Below are positions 1-8,132 of a stretch of DNA of 64,000 nt, in pieces. Made by a program: the position numbers and the translations under genes. How positions within the stretch are numbered: the first letter of the stretch is position 1; each line of letters begins with the position of its first letter. Below the pieces are notes generated by a model. It saw nothing but the letters and a program-made list of their open reading frames with translations, was not told the DNA's origin and did not search any database. The stretch comes from Streptomyces stelliscabiei (lineage in GTDB: Bacteria > Actinomycetota > Actinomycetes > Streptomycetales > Streptomycetaceae). The stretch lies in NCBI RefSeq assembly GCF_014873495.1, contig NZ_JADBGF010000001.1:9300001-9364000 (forward strand), read 5' to 3'.

Positions 1-782
1 TCGGCGAGTGGACCAGCTCCACCGGCACGTACACCAGCGAGCACGGCTCCTCGACGGCCCGCAACATGTACCTGCACGGCATCGACTACGACCGCAACGG
101 GCGCCTGCACGCGCTGTTCACCTGGCGCGAGCAGAACGGCGCCGTGATGTGCAACGGCGGCGGCATCACCAACCACGACACCGGCTACGTCTACTCCGAC
201 GACCGCGGTCGCACCTGGCGCAACAACGCGGGCACCGTCGTCGGGACCACCGGCGGCTCCGACAGGGTCTCCGTCACCGACGCGGGCCTGGTCGTGGACG
301 CGCTGAACCCGGACCACTCCCTGATGAACCAGGAGAGCCAGTGGACCGACTCCGCCGGCCGCCCGCACGCCATCATCAGCTACGTCCCCGGCCGCTTCGG
401 CCAGTGCACGACCAACTACGTCGCCGACCGCACCGCCAACGGCCGCGCCTTCCTCGTCCGCAAGAGCGCCTCCGGCGCCTGGGCGAAGACCGAGATACCG
501 GTGCCGCTCAACTCCAGCCAGCGCACCAAGCTGGTCATGGACAAGTACAACAACGCCTACGCGATCTTCCCGTTCGGCCGGATCGCCGGTGCCTCGGCGG
601 CCTCCGGTCACACCGACTGGAGGATCCTGTACGACGGCTCGGGCCTCAACGCATTCGGCGAGGTCGTGTTCGACGAGAGCCGGATCGCCCAGGACAATGT
701 GCTGTCCGTGATGTACCAGGTGAAGTCGAGCGGGACGACCCCGTCGGCGCTGCGTGTCGTCGACTTCGCCCTGCCCGCCTGA
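1..782 (+). CDS. BNR-4 repeat protein, C-terminal part (5' end outside window)
   Basis: The reading frame is open from the first base of the window, so the start lies upstream; about 260 C-terminal residues are present. The protein has sialidase-like repeats with Asp-box character, for example YSDDRGRTWRNN near the visible N-terminus, plus MNQESQWTDSAGRPH, and ends VVDFALPA. This fits the 'BNR repeat-containing family member' (BNR_4) group of secreted beta-propeller proteins, many of which sit near polysaccharide lyases or hydrolases. No catalytic residues can be assigned. The LacI regulator 112 bp downstream on the same strand suggests a carbohydrate-related role, which is inference. Confidence 0.8.
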   Translation, partial: GEWTSSTGTYTSEHGSSTARNMYLHGIDYDRNGRLHALFTWREQNGAVMCNGGGITNHDTGYVYSDDRGRTWRNNAGTVVGTTGGSDRVSVTDAGLVVDALNPDHSLMNQESQWTDSAGRPHAIISYVPGRFGQCTTNYVADRTANGRAFLVRKSASGAWAKTEIPVPLNSSQRTKLVMDKYNNAYAIFPFGRIAGASAASGHTDWRILYDGSGLNAFGEVVFDESRIAQDNVLSVMYQVKSSGTTPSALRVVDFALPA

Positions 783-894
783 TCCCCCTGCCCGGGCGAC
801 GTTTCCGCGCCTGACCGGGCCGTTCCCGGGGCGGCTCCGACGGTAATGTGAACGTATGCCCGCCGCTCCGTATCTTCCTGGAGGTCCCCGTCCG

Positions 895-1920
895 ATGTCG
901 CAGCCGGTGGGTATCAAGGACGTCGCCGCAGCCGCCGGAGTCTCCGTCGGCACGGTCTCCAACGTCATCAACCGGCCGGACTCGGTGGCCTCCGGAACCC
1001 GGGCCCGCGTGCTGGCCGCGATCGACCGTCTCGGCTACGTCCGCAGCGAGTCGGCGCGCCAGCTGCGGGCGGGGCGGAGCCGGATCATGGGGCTGCTCGT
1101 GCTCGACATGGGCAACCCCTTCTTCGTCGACGTCGCGCGCGGTGCCGAGCGGGCCGCGCGCGACGCCGGACTCGGCGTGATGGTCTGCAACAGCGCGCAG
1201 AGCGCGAGCGAGGAGTCCGAGTACCTCTCGCTGTTCGCCGAACAACGGGTGCGCGGCGTGCTGCTCACCCCCGCCGACGCGACGGGCCGCAACATCGCCG
1301 CGTTCCGCCGTCACGGCATCCCCTTCGTCCTCGTCGACCGGGTCGCCGAGGGCACCACCGAGTGCTCGGTCTCCGTCGACGACGTCGCGGGCGGTGCCCT
1401 CGCCGTCCGGCATCTGATCGACGCGGGTCACCGCTCCCTCGCCTACGTCAGCGGACCGGCGGGTTTCAACCAGGTCCGCGACCGCCGCACGGGTGCCCTC
1501 AACGCCCTGCGCGAGGCGGGCCTCGGCGCCGACGCCCTGCGCGAGCTGCCCACCGAGCGCCTCGACGTGGCCGCCGGCCGGGACGCGGGCGCCCGTCTCC
1601 TCGGCCTGGTCGACCGTCCCACCGCCGTCTTCTGCGCCAACGACCTGCTCGCCCTCGGCGTGCTCCAGGCCATGTACGCGGCCGGAGTGAGCGTCCCGGA
1701 CGACCTCGCCATCGTCGGTTACGACGACATCGAGTTCGCCGCCGCGGCGGCCGTCCCCCTCACCTCCGTACGGCAGCCCGCCGTCACCATGGGCGCCCTC
1801 GCCGCCGAACTCCTGCTGGAGGAGACCGAGGCCGAGACCGCGCCCGTGCGGCACGAGCACCGGCGGGTCGTCCTCCAGCCGGAACTGGTGGTGCGGCGCT
1901 CCAGCCTCTCGGCGCGCTGA
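895..1920 (+). CDS. LacI-family transcriptional regulator
   Basis: A 341-residue one-component sugar-type regulator. Residues 5-50 form the LacI helix-turn-helix (GIKDVAAAAGVSVGTVSNVINRP) with the hinge helix following. The rest is a periplasmic-binding-protein-like ligand domain (GLLVLDMGNPFF, then the conserved ...FCANDLLALGVL and IVGYDDIEFA). The ATG at 895 is chosen because GGAGG (880-884) lies 10 nt before it; an ATG at 856 would add 13 residues but has no ribosome site. It follows the BNR-repeat gene on the same strand and probably responds to a carbohydrate, though the ligand cannot be read from the sequence. Confidence 0.93.
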   Translation: MSQPVGIKDVAAAAGVSVGTVSNVINRPDSVASGTRARVLAAIDRLGYVRSESARQLRAGRSRIMGLLVLDMGNPFFVDVARGAERAARDAGLGVMVCNSAQSASEESEYLSLFAEQRVRGVLLTPADATGRNIAAFRRHGIPFVLVDRVAEGTTECSVSVDDVAGGALAVRHLIDAGHRSLAYVSGPAGFNQVRDRRTGALNALREAGLGADALRELPTERLDVAAGRDAGARLLGLVDRPTAVFCANDLLALGVLQAMYAAGVSVPDDLAIVGYDDIEFAAAAAVPLTSVRQPAVTMGALAAELLLEETEAETAPVRHEHRRVVLQPELVVRRSSLSAR

Positions 1921-2065
1921 GCGCCCGTTCAGCAGCCCCTGCCGAAGGCCGCCCCCGTACTGACCCATGGGTCAGCGAGAACTTCTTGATCCACGGGGTC
2001 GGCCGGGCGGAGAATCTGTGCTGGACTGGACCACGGCCTGGAATCCGTCCGCTCAGGGAGCCCCG

Positions 2066-3367
2066 TTGTCCGTCAGCTACCGGCAGCCCGGTGTCGTCCT
2101 CACCGACCGCCGCTTCACCGTCCCCCTCGACCACGACCGCCCGGCGGGGGAGCGGATCGAGCTCTACGCGCGCGAGGTCGTCGCGAGCGACAAGACGGCG
2201 GCCCAACTGCCCTGGCTGGTCTACCTGCAGGGCGGCCCCGGCTTCGGGGCGAACCGCTTCGTCGGCCGTGAGGCCTGGCTCGGCCGGGCCCTGGAGGAGT
2301 ACCGGGTCCTGCTCCTGGACCAGCGCGGCACGGGCGCCTCCACCCCCGCCAACCGCCAGACCCTCCCGCTGCGCGGCGGCCCCGTCGAACAGGCCGACTA
2401 CCTCGCCCACTTCCGCTCCGACTCCATCGTCCGCGACTGCGAGGCCATCCGCCCCGAGGTCACCGGCGGCGCCCCCTGGGCCGTCCTCGGCCAGAGCTTC
2501 GGCGGCTTCTGCGCGCTCACCTATCTCTCCGAGGCGCCCGAGGGACTGAGCACGGTCCTCGTCACCGGCGGGCTGCCCTCCCTCGACGGCACCGCCGACG
2601 ACGTCTACGAGGCCGCCTTCCCGCGCATCGAGCGCAAGGTCGCCGCGCACTACGCCCGTTACCCGCAGGACGTCGAGCGGGCCCGGCGGATCGCCGAGCA
2701 CCTGCTCCGGCACGACATCGTCCTCCCCGGCGGCTACCGGTTCACCGTCGAGGCGTTCCAGTCCCTCGGCATCCTCCTCGGCCGCGGCGACGGCAGCCAC
2801 CGCCTGCACTTCCTGCTGGAGGACGCCTTCGTCACCACCCCCCGGGGCCCCGAACTCTCCGACGCCTTCCAGGAGGAGGTCCAGGGCCTGCTGTCCTACG
2901 CGGGCCACCCGCTGTACGCGCTCCTCCACGAGGCGATCTACGGCCAGGACGCGGGCCCCACCGACTGGGCGGCCGAACGGGTGCGCCGGCGCCTGCCGCA
3001 GTTCGACGCCGCCAAGGCGCTGACGGGCGACGGCCCGGTGCTCTTCACGGGCGAGTCCGTGCACCCCTGGATGTTCGACAACGACCCCGCCCTGCGCCCG
3101 CTGCGCGAGACCGCGCGGAGTCTGGCCGAGGACCGGGGCTGGCTGCCGCTCTACGATCCGGAGCGCCTCGCCCGCAACGAGGTCCCGGTCGCCGCCGCGG
3201 TCTACCACGACGACATGTACGTCGACACGGCCCACTCCCTGCGGACCGCCCGTGCCGTCCGGGGTCTGCGCACCTGGGTCACGGACGAGTTCGAACACGA
3301 CGGCGTACGCGCCGGGGGACCGCGCGTGCTGGACCGGTTGCTGGCGCTGGCGCGGGACGAGGCGTGA
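2066..3367 (+). CDS. Alpha/beta hydrolase, proline iminopeptidase-like (S33)
   Basis: A 433-residue alpha/beta-hydrolase. It has the oxyanion region YLQGGPGFG, the motif LLDQRGTGAS typical of prolyl iminopeptidases, and the nucleophile elbow GQSFGGF with Ser about 144. Late Asp/His candidates include YHDDMYVD and FEHDGV. Family members remove N-terminal proline or hydrolyse small esters and amides in the cytoplasm; no signal peptide is visible. The TTG at 2066 is preferred because AGGGAG (2055-2060) is 5 nt upstream and the protein then begins MSVSYRQPGVVL, right where family similarity starts. Upstream in-frame starts from 1967 would add residues unlike the family. Confidence 0.85.
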   Translation: MSVSYRQPGVVLTDRRFTVPLDHDRPAGERIELYAREVVASDKTAAQLPWLVYLQGGPGFGANRFVGREAWLGRALEEYRVLLLDQRGTGASTPANRQTLPLRGGPVEQADYLAHFRSDSIVRDCEAIRPEVTGGAPWAVLGQSFGGFCALTYLSEAPEGLSTVLVTGGLPSLDGTADDVYEAAFPRIERKVAAHYARYPQDVERARRIAEHLLRHDIVLPGGYRFTVEAFQSLGILLGRGDGSHRLHFLLEDAFVTTPRGPELSDAFQEEVQGLLSYAGHPLYALLHEAIYGQDAGPTDWAAERVRRRLPQFDAAKALTGDGPVLFTGESVHPWMFDNDPALRPLRETARSLAEDRGWLPLYDPERLARNEVPVAAAVYHDDMYVDTAHSLRTARAVRGLRTWVTDEFEHDGVRAGGPRVLDRLLALARDEA

Positions 3368-3389
3368 CCGACGCGGTTACGGTGCCTCC

Positions 3390-4141
3390 ATGACCGACCC
3401 CGAGAAACATCAGCCGGAACAGCTCACTCCCATGCCCGACGACTGGCGGCGCGCCCTCGCCGTCGTGGCCCACCCGGACGACCTGGAGTACGGCTGCTCG
3501 GCGGCGATCGCCGCGTGGACCGACGAGGGCCGCGAGGTCGCCTATGTGCTCGCGACGCGCGGCGAGGCCGGCATCGACACCCTGGAGCCCGCCCGGTGCG
3601 GCCCGCTGCGGGAGAGGGAACAGCGCGCGAGCGCGGCCGTCGTGGGCGTGACGGAGGTCGAGTTCCTGGACCACGAGGACGGCGTCGTCCAGTACGGGCC
3701 CGCCCTGCGCCGGGACATCGCGGCGGCCATCCGGCGGCACCGCCCCGAACTGGTCATCACCCTCAACCACCGCGACACCTGGGGCGGGGTCGCCTGGAAC
3801 ACCCCCGACCACGTGGCGGTGGGCCGGGCCACCCTGGACGCCGCCGGGGACGCGGGGAACCGCTGGATCTTCCCCGAACTCGTCGCACAGGGGCTCCAGC
3901 CCTGGGACGGCGTCCGCTGGGTCGCCGTCGCCGGTTCGGCCACCCCCACCCACGCGGTGGACGCCGGCCCCGGCTCGACCGGGCCGTCGCCTCCCTGCTG
4001 GAACACCGCACCTACCTCGAGGTGCTCACGAAGGAGGACCCCGAGACGTACGTCCGCGACTTCCTCACGGGACATGCCCGGACCACGGGGGAGAGGTTCG
4101 GCGGCAGACCGGCCGTGGCCTTCGAGGTGTTCCCCCGCTGA
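3390..4141 (+). pseudogene. PIG-L family deacetylase with a frameshift
   Basis: The first ~190 codons encode a PIG-L/LmbE-type zinc deacetylase: the metal motif AHPDD is near residue 30, with NHRDTWGG and NTPDHVAVG further on. The frame is lost in the run of four C at 3968-3971. After it the true C-terminus (RLDRAVASLLEHRTYLEVL... to VAFEVFPR) continues in another frame to the TGA ending at 4141. One extra C would rebuild a single protein of about 250 residues. This is either a real inactivating mutation or a homopolymer sequencing error. PIG-L enzymes deacetylate N-acetylglucosamine-type substrates, for example in mycothiol or natural-product pathways. No strong ribosome site precedes the ATG. 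Confidence 0.82.
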
Positions 4142-4183
4142 GGGGTCGCCCGGTCCTGTCGGACCCTCGTTAGGGTGAACCGT

Positions 4184-5044
4184 ATGGAACAAGGATCCGG
4201 CGAGGCCCTCGACCAGCACGATCAGCACGACCGGGGGGCCCTGCGCGCGCTGCGCGCGGACTGCGGCAGCTGCTTCGGCCTGTGCTGCGTCGCCCTGCCC
4301 TTCTCCGCCTCGGCCGACTTCGCCGTCGACAAGGCCGCGGGCACGGCGTGCGGCAACCTCGGGGACGACTTCCGGTGCGGGATCCACACCCGGCTGCGCA
4401 CCGAGGGCTTCAACGGCTGCACGGTCTACGACTGCTTCGGCGCCGGACAGCGGGTCTCGCAGGTCACCTTCGGGGGCGAGAGCTGGCGTACGGGCGGCCC
4501 CGGGCACGCCCGGCGGATGTTCGACGTCTTCCCGGTGGTACGCCAACTCCACGAGCTGCTCTGGTACGTGACCGAGGCGCTGACCCTCCCCGCCGCCCGC
4601 CCGGTGCACGCCGCCCTCCGCCGGGTCCGCGCGGAGACCGAGCGGCTGGCCGGCGGAACGCCCGAGGAGCTGGGCGAGCTGGACGTCGCCGCGCACCGGC
4701 AGCGCGTCAACGTGCTGCTGCTGCGGGTCAGCGAACTCATGCGCGCGGGCGCCGGGGGACGCAAGCGGAACCGGCGCGGCGCCGACCTGATGGGCGCCCG
4801 CCTCAAGGGCGCCGACCTGCGCAAGGCCGACCTGCGCGGCGCCTATCTGATAGCGGCCGACCTCACCGGGGCCGACCTGCGGGGCGCGGATCTGATCGGC
4901 GCCGACCTTCGCGACGCCGACCTCACCGACGCGGACCTGACCGGCGCCTTCTTCCTGACCCAGCCCCAGCTCCAGGCGGCACGCGGCAGCACCGGGACCC
5001 GGCTGCCGGCGTCAGTCACCCGCCCCGGCCACTGGACAGCCTGA
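4184..5044 (+). CDS. Pentapeptide-repeat protein with Cys-rich N-terminus
   Basis: The N-terminal half carries seven or eight cysteines (CGSCFGLCCVALPF, CGNLGDDFRCGIH, GFNGCTVYDCFGAG), suggesting a metal site. A helical spacer follows. The C-terminus has about twelve A(D/N)LxX pentapeptides (GADLRKADLRGAYL, GADLTDADLTGA) that would form a short right-handed quadrilateral beta-helix. Function is not known; some pentapeptide proteins mimic DNA and bind gyrase. ATG 4184 or GTG 4175 could start it. A TAGGGT hexamer at 4171-4176 could be a -10 element, so a nearly leaderless message is possible. Its last 33 bp overlap the last codons of the opposing P450 gene. Confidence 0.85.
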   Translation: MEQGSGEALDQHDQHDRGALRALRADCGSCFGLCCVALPFSASADFAVDKAAGTACGNLGDDFRCGIHTRLRTEGFNGCTVYDCFGAGQRVSQVTFGGESWRTGGPGHARRMFDVFPVVRQLHELLWYVTEALTLPAARPVHAALRRVRAETERLAGGTPEELGELDVAAHRQRVNVLLLRVSELMRAGAGGRKRNRRGADLMGARLKGADLRKADLRGAYLIAADLTGADLRGADLIGADLRDADLTDADLTGAFFLTQPQLQAARGSTGTRLPASVTRPGHWTA

Positions 5045-6550
5045 CGGCGACGAGGGCGACGGGGGTGACGACGGCTCCTGCGGGGCGCCCGGCACCGCGC
5101 CCACCCGCCGCCGTACACGCAGCCGCAGCCCGTCCGGCATCAGCGTCAGCCGCTCCACCACCCGCAGCCGGTACGCGGGCTCCGCCACCAACTCGTACCG
5201 GCGCAGCAGCAGCCCCAGCACCAGGGTGGCCTCGTGCAGCGCGAACTGGCGGCCGATGCAGGCCCGCGCACCCGTCCCGAAGGGCTTGAACGTGTGCGGG
5301 GCCCGGCCGCGTACGGCAGCCGCGTCGAAGCGGTCCGGGTCGAACCGCTCGGCGTCCGCGCCCCAGACCTCCGGGTCCCGGTGCAGCATCGACGTCAGCA
5401 CCAGTGCCCAGGCGCCCCGCCGCATGGGGTGGACCCCGCCCAGCACGGTGTCCTCGCGGGCCTCCCGCGAGAACGCGGGCGCCGTCGGCCACAGCCGCAG
5501 CGCCTCGTCGAGCACCCGGCGCACGTACCGCAGCTTGGCCACCTGCGCGTAGCCGGGCCGCGCTGCGTCGCCCCACACCCGGTCCACCTCGGCGCGGGCG
5601 CGGGCGGCCAGGTCCGGGTACCGGGCGAGGTAGTGCAGGGCGAAGGACAGGGCGCCCGAGGTGGTCTCGTGCCCGGCGACCAGGAAGGTGATGACCTGCC
5701 GCCGGACGTTCTCGGCGGACAGCCGCTCGCCGCTCTCCGGGTGCGAGGTCTCCAGCATCCGGTCGAGCAGGTCGCCGTGACCGCCACCCCGCCCGCCGCC
5801 GGAGGACCGCCGCGCCCGCACCACCGCGTCGACCGTCTCGTCGAGGTACGCCATGTCCGCCCCGTTCTGCCGGGCTGCACCGCGCAGCAGCAGCGGGACC
5901 AGCCGGTCGGGCACGACATTGCGGCGCTGGGCGTAGGTCAGGGTGCCGACCATGGCGGCGACGAAGGGGTGCGGGCGGGTGCGCTCGAAGGAGCCGAAGT
6001 CGTGGCCGAAGCCGGTGCGGGCGATCGTCTCCAGCGTCAGCTTGGTCATGTCGCCGGGCACGTCCACGGTGGAGCCCGCCGCCTCCGCCCGGTCCCAGTG
6101 CTCCGTCAGCTGCTCGGCGACGTCGAGCATCATCGGGTGGTAGCCGGCCATCGCCTCCCGGCCGAAGCCCGGGGCGAGGACGTCGTGCGCCAGCTGCCAG
6201 TTCGGCTCGTGGTTGTACGCGGTGAAGAGACCGTCCCCGGCCACCGGCCGCAGATTGGCGACTCCGACGCCCACGTGCTTGGCGAACCGGGACTCGTCCG
6301 CCATCTCGGCCGCGAGCCCCGCGCCCCCGACGAACACGATCTCCTTGCCGAACGCCTTGCGCCGGAAGATCGGCCCGAGCCGCTGCCCGAGCCGCACCGA
6401 TTCCTGGACCGGCGTGCGCACGTTCGTGCCGAGCACGTCACCGACGAGAGGGATGCGGTACGGCGGGTGCGGTATCCGGTGCAGTTCGGGCCAGCCCAGC
6501 TCCGCGCTGCGGAAGCCCCTGACAGCCGTGGCCCCTGTCGTCGCCGTCAT
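5012..6550 (-). CDS. Cytochrome P450, CYP102-type heme domain without reductase
   Basis: A 512-residue P450. It shows the I-helix oxygen motif FLVAGHETTSG, the K-helix ExxR (DEALRLW) and the heme loop FKPFGTGARACIG with proximal Cys about 431. The neighbourhood of the cysteine (ACIGRQFALHEATLVLG) and the N-terminal part (IPLVGDVLG; LFTAYNHEPNW) match the BM3/CYP102 group, whose best-known member is a fusion with a CPR-type reductase. Here the protein ends about 80 residues after the cysteine in a Pro/Ser-rich tail, so electrons must come from separate partners. Family substrates are fatty acids or similar. ATG 6550 has GGGAG 8 nt upstream. It is divergent from a TetR gene. Confidence 0.93.
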   Translation of the reverse strand: MTATTGATAVRGFRSAELGWPELHRIPHPPYRIPLVGDVLGTNVRTPVQESVRLGQRLGPIFRRKAFGKEIVFVGGAGLAAEMADESRFAKHVGVGVANLRPVAGDGLFTAYNHEPNWQLAHDVLAPGFGREAMAGYHPMMLDVAEQLTEHWDRAEAAGSTVDVPGDMTKLTLETIARTGFGHDFGSFERTRPHPFVAAMVGTLTYAQRRNVVPDRLVPLLLRGAARQNGADMAYLDETVDAVVRARRSSGGGRGGGHGDLLDRMLETSHPESGERLSAENVRRQVITFLVAGHETTSGALSFALHYLARYPDLAARARAEVDRVWGDAARPGYAQVAKLRYVRRVLDEALRLWPTAPAFSREAREDTVLGGVHPMRRGAWALVLTSMLHRDPEVWGADAERFDPDRFDAAAVRGRAPHTFKPFGTGARACIGRQFALHEATLVLGLLLRRYELVAEPAYRLRVVERLTLMPDGLRLRVRRRVGAVPGAPQEPSSPPSPSSPSGCPVAGAGD

Positions 6551-6598
6551 GACCACATCTCCCTCGCCCGCACGCCGTGGCGGGGCCCGGCGCGCCTG

Positions 6599-6655
6599 TT
6601 GTACTCGGGTTCAATAGCGCGTCCAGTCTCGTCCCGTTGTTGAACTCACGTCAAG
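6599..6655. promoter_or_regulatory. Two operator-like palindromes between P450 and TetR genes
   Basis: TTGTACTCGGGTTCAA (6599-6614) is an imperfect palindrome of the form TTGnACn..nGTnCAA. TTGAACTCACGTCAA (6641-6655) repeats the same half-sites with one base less between. The 118-bp intergenic region is shared by the divergent promoters; a TAAGGT hexamer (6655-6660) just before the TetR start may be its -10. The layout is that expected for a TetR regulator controlling itself and the P450. Confidence 0.6.
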
Positions 6656-6668
6656 TAAGGTGACCGGC

Positions 6669-7277
6669 ATGGCAGCCAGGCAGCAGGAGCGCCCGCGGCG
6701 TCGGCTCAGCACCGGGGAACGGCGGGAGCAGCTCCTCGCGGTCGGCGCCCGGCTCTTCTCGGAGAGCCCGTACGACGACGTGTGGATCGAGCAGGTGGCC
6801 GAGATCGCCGGTGTCTCCCGCGGGCTGCTCTACCACTACTTCCCGAACAAGCGGGACTTCTTCGCGGCCGTCGTGGAGCGCGAGAGCGAGCGCATGCTGC
6901 GGATCATGACGCCCGCCCCGGGCGCGTCGGCGCGCGAGCGGCTCGGCAACGGACTCGACGTCTTCCTCGCCCATGTCGAGGAGCACGCCCACGGCTTCCG
7001 GGCCTTCCACCGTGCCGACGCCACCGGCGACCAGGCCGTGCGCAGGGTCTACCAGCGGGCGCTGGCCGTGCAGGAGGCGCAGATCCTGGCGGCGCTGGCG
7101 TCGGACGCCGAGTTCGCGGCGGCCCTGGAGGGGCGGCCGGAGATGCGGCTCGCCGTGCGCGGCTGGCTGTCGTTCACGACGGCCGTCTGTCTGGAATGGC
7201 TGCGGGGCGCGGAGCTGTCCCGCGAACAGGTGCGTGACCTGTGCGCGCGGGCCCTGTTCGGCGTGCTCACACCCTGA
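6669..7277 (+). CDS. TetR-family regulator beside the P450
   Basis: A 202-residue TetR-type repressor. The helix-turn-helix lies at about residues 25-60 (IEQVAEIAGVSRGLLYHYFPNKRDFF), followed by a helical ligand domain (ERESERMLRIM to CLEWLRGAELSREQ). ATG 6669 is preferred over GTG 6660 because AAGG sits 9 nt upstream. The divergent position and the two palindromes in the intergenic region make the P450 the likely target. The ligand is not evident; by analogy with CYP102 systems it could be a fatty acid, which is inference. Confidence 0.92.
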   Translation: MAARQQERPRRRLSTGERREQLLAVGARLFSESPYDDVWIEQVAEIAGVSRGLLYHYFPNKRDFFAAVVERESERMLRIMTPAPGASARERLGNGLDVFLAHVEEHAHGFRAFHRADATGDQAVRRVYQRALAVQEAQILAALASDAEFAAALEGRPEMRLAVRGWLSFTTAVCLEWLRGAELSREQVRDLCARALFGVLTP

Positions 7278-7375
7278 GCCGCACCTTCCTGCCGACCGCC
7301 TCCGGTACGCGGGGGCGGGGGGAAATTCCGTGGACCGGCCGCCGGTGGTTGGCGTGCGCCCCGATCTTCGATAAG

Positions 7376-7394
7376 TTAGGCAAGGCTTACCTAA
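7376..7394 (+). promoter_or_regulatory. DmdR/IdeR-type iron box
   Basis: TTAGGCAAGGCTTACCTAA is a 19-bp interrupted palindrome close to the actinobacterial iron-box consensus TTAGGTTAGSCTMACCTAA. It lies 12 bp before the start of the DUF2470 gene and overlaps the ribosome-site region, so iron-loaded DmdR (DtxR family) should repress that gene. Confidence 0.85.
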
Positions 7395-7406
7395 TGGAGG
7401 TTTGGG

Positions 7407-8132
7407 ATGGGTGACCGTCACACCTGGACGGCCGCGCCCGCCGCGGCCGAGCGCGCCCGCTCGGTGCTCGCCGCGGCGTGGTCCTGCGCGGTGACCGCCG
7501 ACGGCGGCCGCGAGGAGTTCGTCGGCGCGCACACCGTCACGGAGGACGGCCGGGTGATCCTGCGCGTCCCCGAGGACAGTACGCTCGTCGCCGCCGCGAT
7601 CTGCGCGCCGCGGGGCGAGCCGTCCGCCGTGCTGGAGTTCGCCGACGTCGCGCCCGTCCCGGTGCGAGGCCGCATCCGGGCCCGGCTGTGGATCGCCGGC
7701 TGGTTCACGCCCGAGGACGGCGACCTGGAGTTCCGGCCCACCCGCATCGTGCTGCGCGAGCCGTCCGGCGCGGTCGTGGTCGACCTCGACGACTTCGCCG
7801 CAGCCGAGCCCGATCCGCTGGTCACCGCCGAGCCCCGGCTGCTGACCCACCTCGCCGACGCCCACCCCGACGCCGTCGAGCGTCTCACCCGGCTCGTCCC
7901 GCACGACAGCCTGCACGGCGCCGTACGCGTCCAGCCCCTCGCCGTCGACCGGCACGGCCTGACCCTGCGCATCGAGCGGGCCCGCGGCGACGGCGACGTA
8001 CGCCTGACGTTCCACAAGCCGGCCGACGACATGGCGCAGCTCACCGAGCGCATGCACATGCTGCTCTCCCGGGCGAGCGCCGCGTCCTGCCCCCGGGCCC
8101 TACAGCGGCAGCGCACAGACGGCGACGGGTGA
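7407..8132 (+). CDS. DUF2470 (HugZ-like) protein, iron-regulated
   Basis: A 241-residue cytoplasmic protein. The C-terminal ~85 residues (LLTHLADAHPDAVERLTRLV to DDMAQLTERMHMLLS) match DUF2470, the domain joined to the split-barrel in HugZ-type heme oxygenases; the N-terminal half reads as a beta-rich split-barrel-like domain. A role in heme breakdown or iron release is likely from the family and from the iron box directly upstream, but enzymatic activity cannot be proven here. Start ATG 7407 has GGAGG 6 nt upstream. The last 33 bp overlap the end of the convergent lactonase-like gene. Confidence 0.82.
   Translation: MGDRHTWTAAPAAAERARSVLAAAWSCAVTADGGREEFVGAHTVTEDGRVILRVPEDSTLVAAAICAPRGEPSAVLEFADVAPVPVRGRIRARLWIAGWFTPEDGDLEFRPTRIVLREPSGAVVVDLDDFAAAEPDPLVTAEPRLLTHLADAHPDAVERLTRLVPHDSLHGAVRVQPLAVDRHGLTLRIERARGDGDVRLTFHKPADDMAQLTERMHMLLSRASAASCPRALQRQRTDGDG

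Noticed and set aside
646..1968. Long leftward open frame opposite the LacI gene
   Set aside because: Low-complexity Gly/Arg/Val translation, no family pattern; the opposite strand carries a well-defined LacI protein. It is open only because of third-position G+C.
1784..3298. Leftward 504-codon frame opposite the S33 hydrolase
   Set aside because: Shadow of the hydrolase gene; the translation has no domain and no ribosome site.
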